A stretch of 64,000 nucleotides of DNA. Origin: Marinilabiliaceae bacterium JC017 (GTDB lineage: Bacteria > Bacteroidota > Bacteroidia > Bacteroidales > Marinilabiliaceae). The DNA lies in the NCBI GenBank assembly GCA_004296775.1, contig RHGE01000012.1, positions 32,210 to 96,209 on the forward strand, in the 5' to 3' direction. The translations under genes were made by a program, and so were the position numbers. Positions 63,804 to 64,000 of the stretch are shown here, piece after piece. Positions within the stretch are counted from its first letter, which is position 1. Each line of letters opens with the position of its first letter. Below the pieces are notes generated by a model. It saw only the letters and a list, made by a program, of their open reading frames with translations, did not search any database and was not told the origin of the DNA.

Positions 63804-64000
63804 TTGTTAGTCCGTTAGATATTCTATGGTTGCTGGCATAATTGAGGACAAGATAACGGCTTTACATGCTTGTGATGACATATAGATTACAGTCCTTTAC
63901 CAATAATTTCAATGGGACGTTATCCCGAACCCTATTTACTTTTTGGTATATGAACCAGAGGTAAACAAAACTAAGATCTGGAATCTAACGGTTTGTTTAA
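63804..64000. other. Intergenic DNA to the right edge
   Basis: No gene. GGGACGTTATCCC at about 63914, followed by GAACCCTATTTACTTTTTGG, resembles GGGACTTCGTCCC and AAACCCTACTTCATTTTTGG at about 16319-16355, a further low-copy repeat. Confidence 0.45.

Overview
The window looks like chromosomal DNA of a Bacteroidota bacterium, most likely a marine or saline member of the Marinilabiliales / Prolixibacteraceae kind (the rank below phylum is inference). The phylum call rests on -7 promoter boxes of the TAnnTTTG type in front of several genes, few Shine-Dalgarno sequences, lipoproteins with an acidic export signal after the lipid cysteine, TonB receptors with a carboxypeptidase-like N-terminal domain, an HmuY lipoprotein, a GH97 glycosidase, TPR histidine kinases, and Bacteroidota-typical SurA/PpiC and OstA genes. 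No rRNA, tRNA, CRISPR array, transposase or phage gene was seen.

Layout. 0-3 kb (minus): a cut 3'-5' exonuclease, a DUF5063 protein and RecQ. 3.1-12.2 kb (plus): guaB, then an outer-membrane-protein biogenesis run of three SurA/PpiC-like proteins (one a lipoprotein without a parvulin domain), a small lipoprotein and an OstA/LptA-like protein. 12.3-15.2 kb (minus): DUF2795, cobalamin adenosyltransferase, a lone LolD-like ABC ATPase and a methyltransferase. 15.2-16.6 kb: a repeat-rich gene desert. 16.6-22.6 kb (minus): two DUF1254/DUF1214 lipoproteins, an Omp85-type barrel, a small barrel and a PagL-like lipid A deacylase, probably one operon. 23-30.5 kb: a surface lipoprotein divergent from an AraC regulator, uvrA, a lytic transglycosylase and an FKBP. 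31-37.5 kb (plus): a TonB receptor/HmuY pair for haem, then egtB-egtD-DUF427 (ergothioneine). 38-40 kb: GH97. 41-43.4 kb: a LytTR regulator, a chagasin-like inhibitor and a lipoprotein. 43.7-50.3 kb (plus): an Omp85 barrel followed by a complete RND efflux operon. 50.4-58.8 kb (minus): RhlE helicase, endonuclease III, a TonB receptor, a ZIP metal transporter and a DtxR/MntR-type regulator with a palindromic operator in its own promoter. 60.6-63.5 kb (plus): a small double-glycine leader peptide, a 119-residue protein sharing both its ends, and a TPR sensor histidine kinase.

Two things stand out. First, the peptide / 119-residue protein / kinase locus at 60.66-63.45 kb has no assignment I recognise and resembles a peptide-signalling or modified-peptide system. 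It lies between repeat arrays, and its kinase gene has an abrupt base-composition break. Second, the intergenic DNA is very rich in structured repeats: at least three dispersed families (two joined as one composite element), four tandem arrays of about 21, 22, 42 and 42 bp, a 218-bp array, and a 240-bp array made almost wholly of short hairpins.
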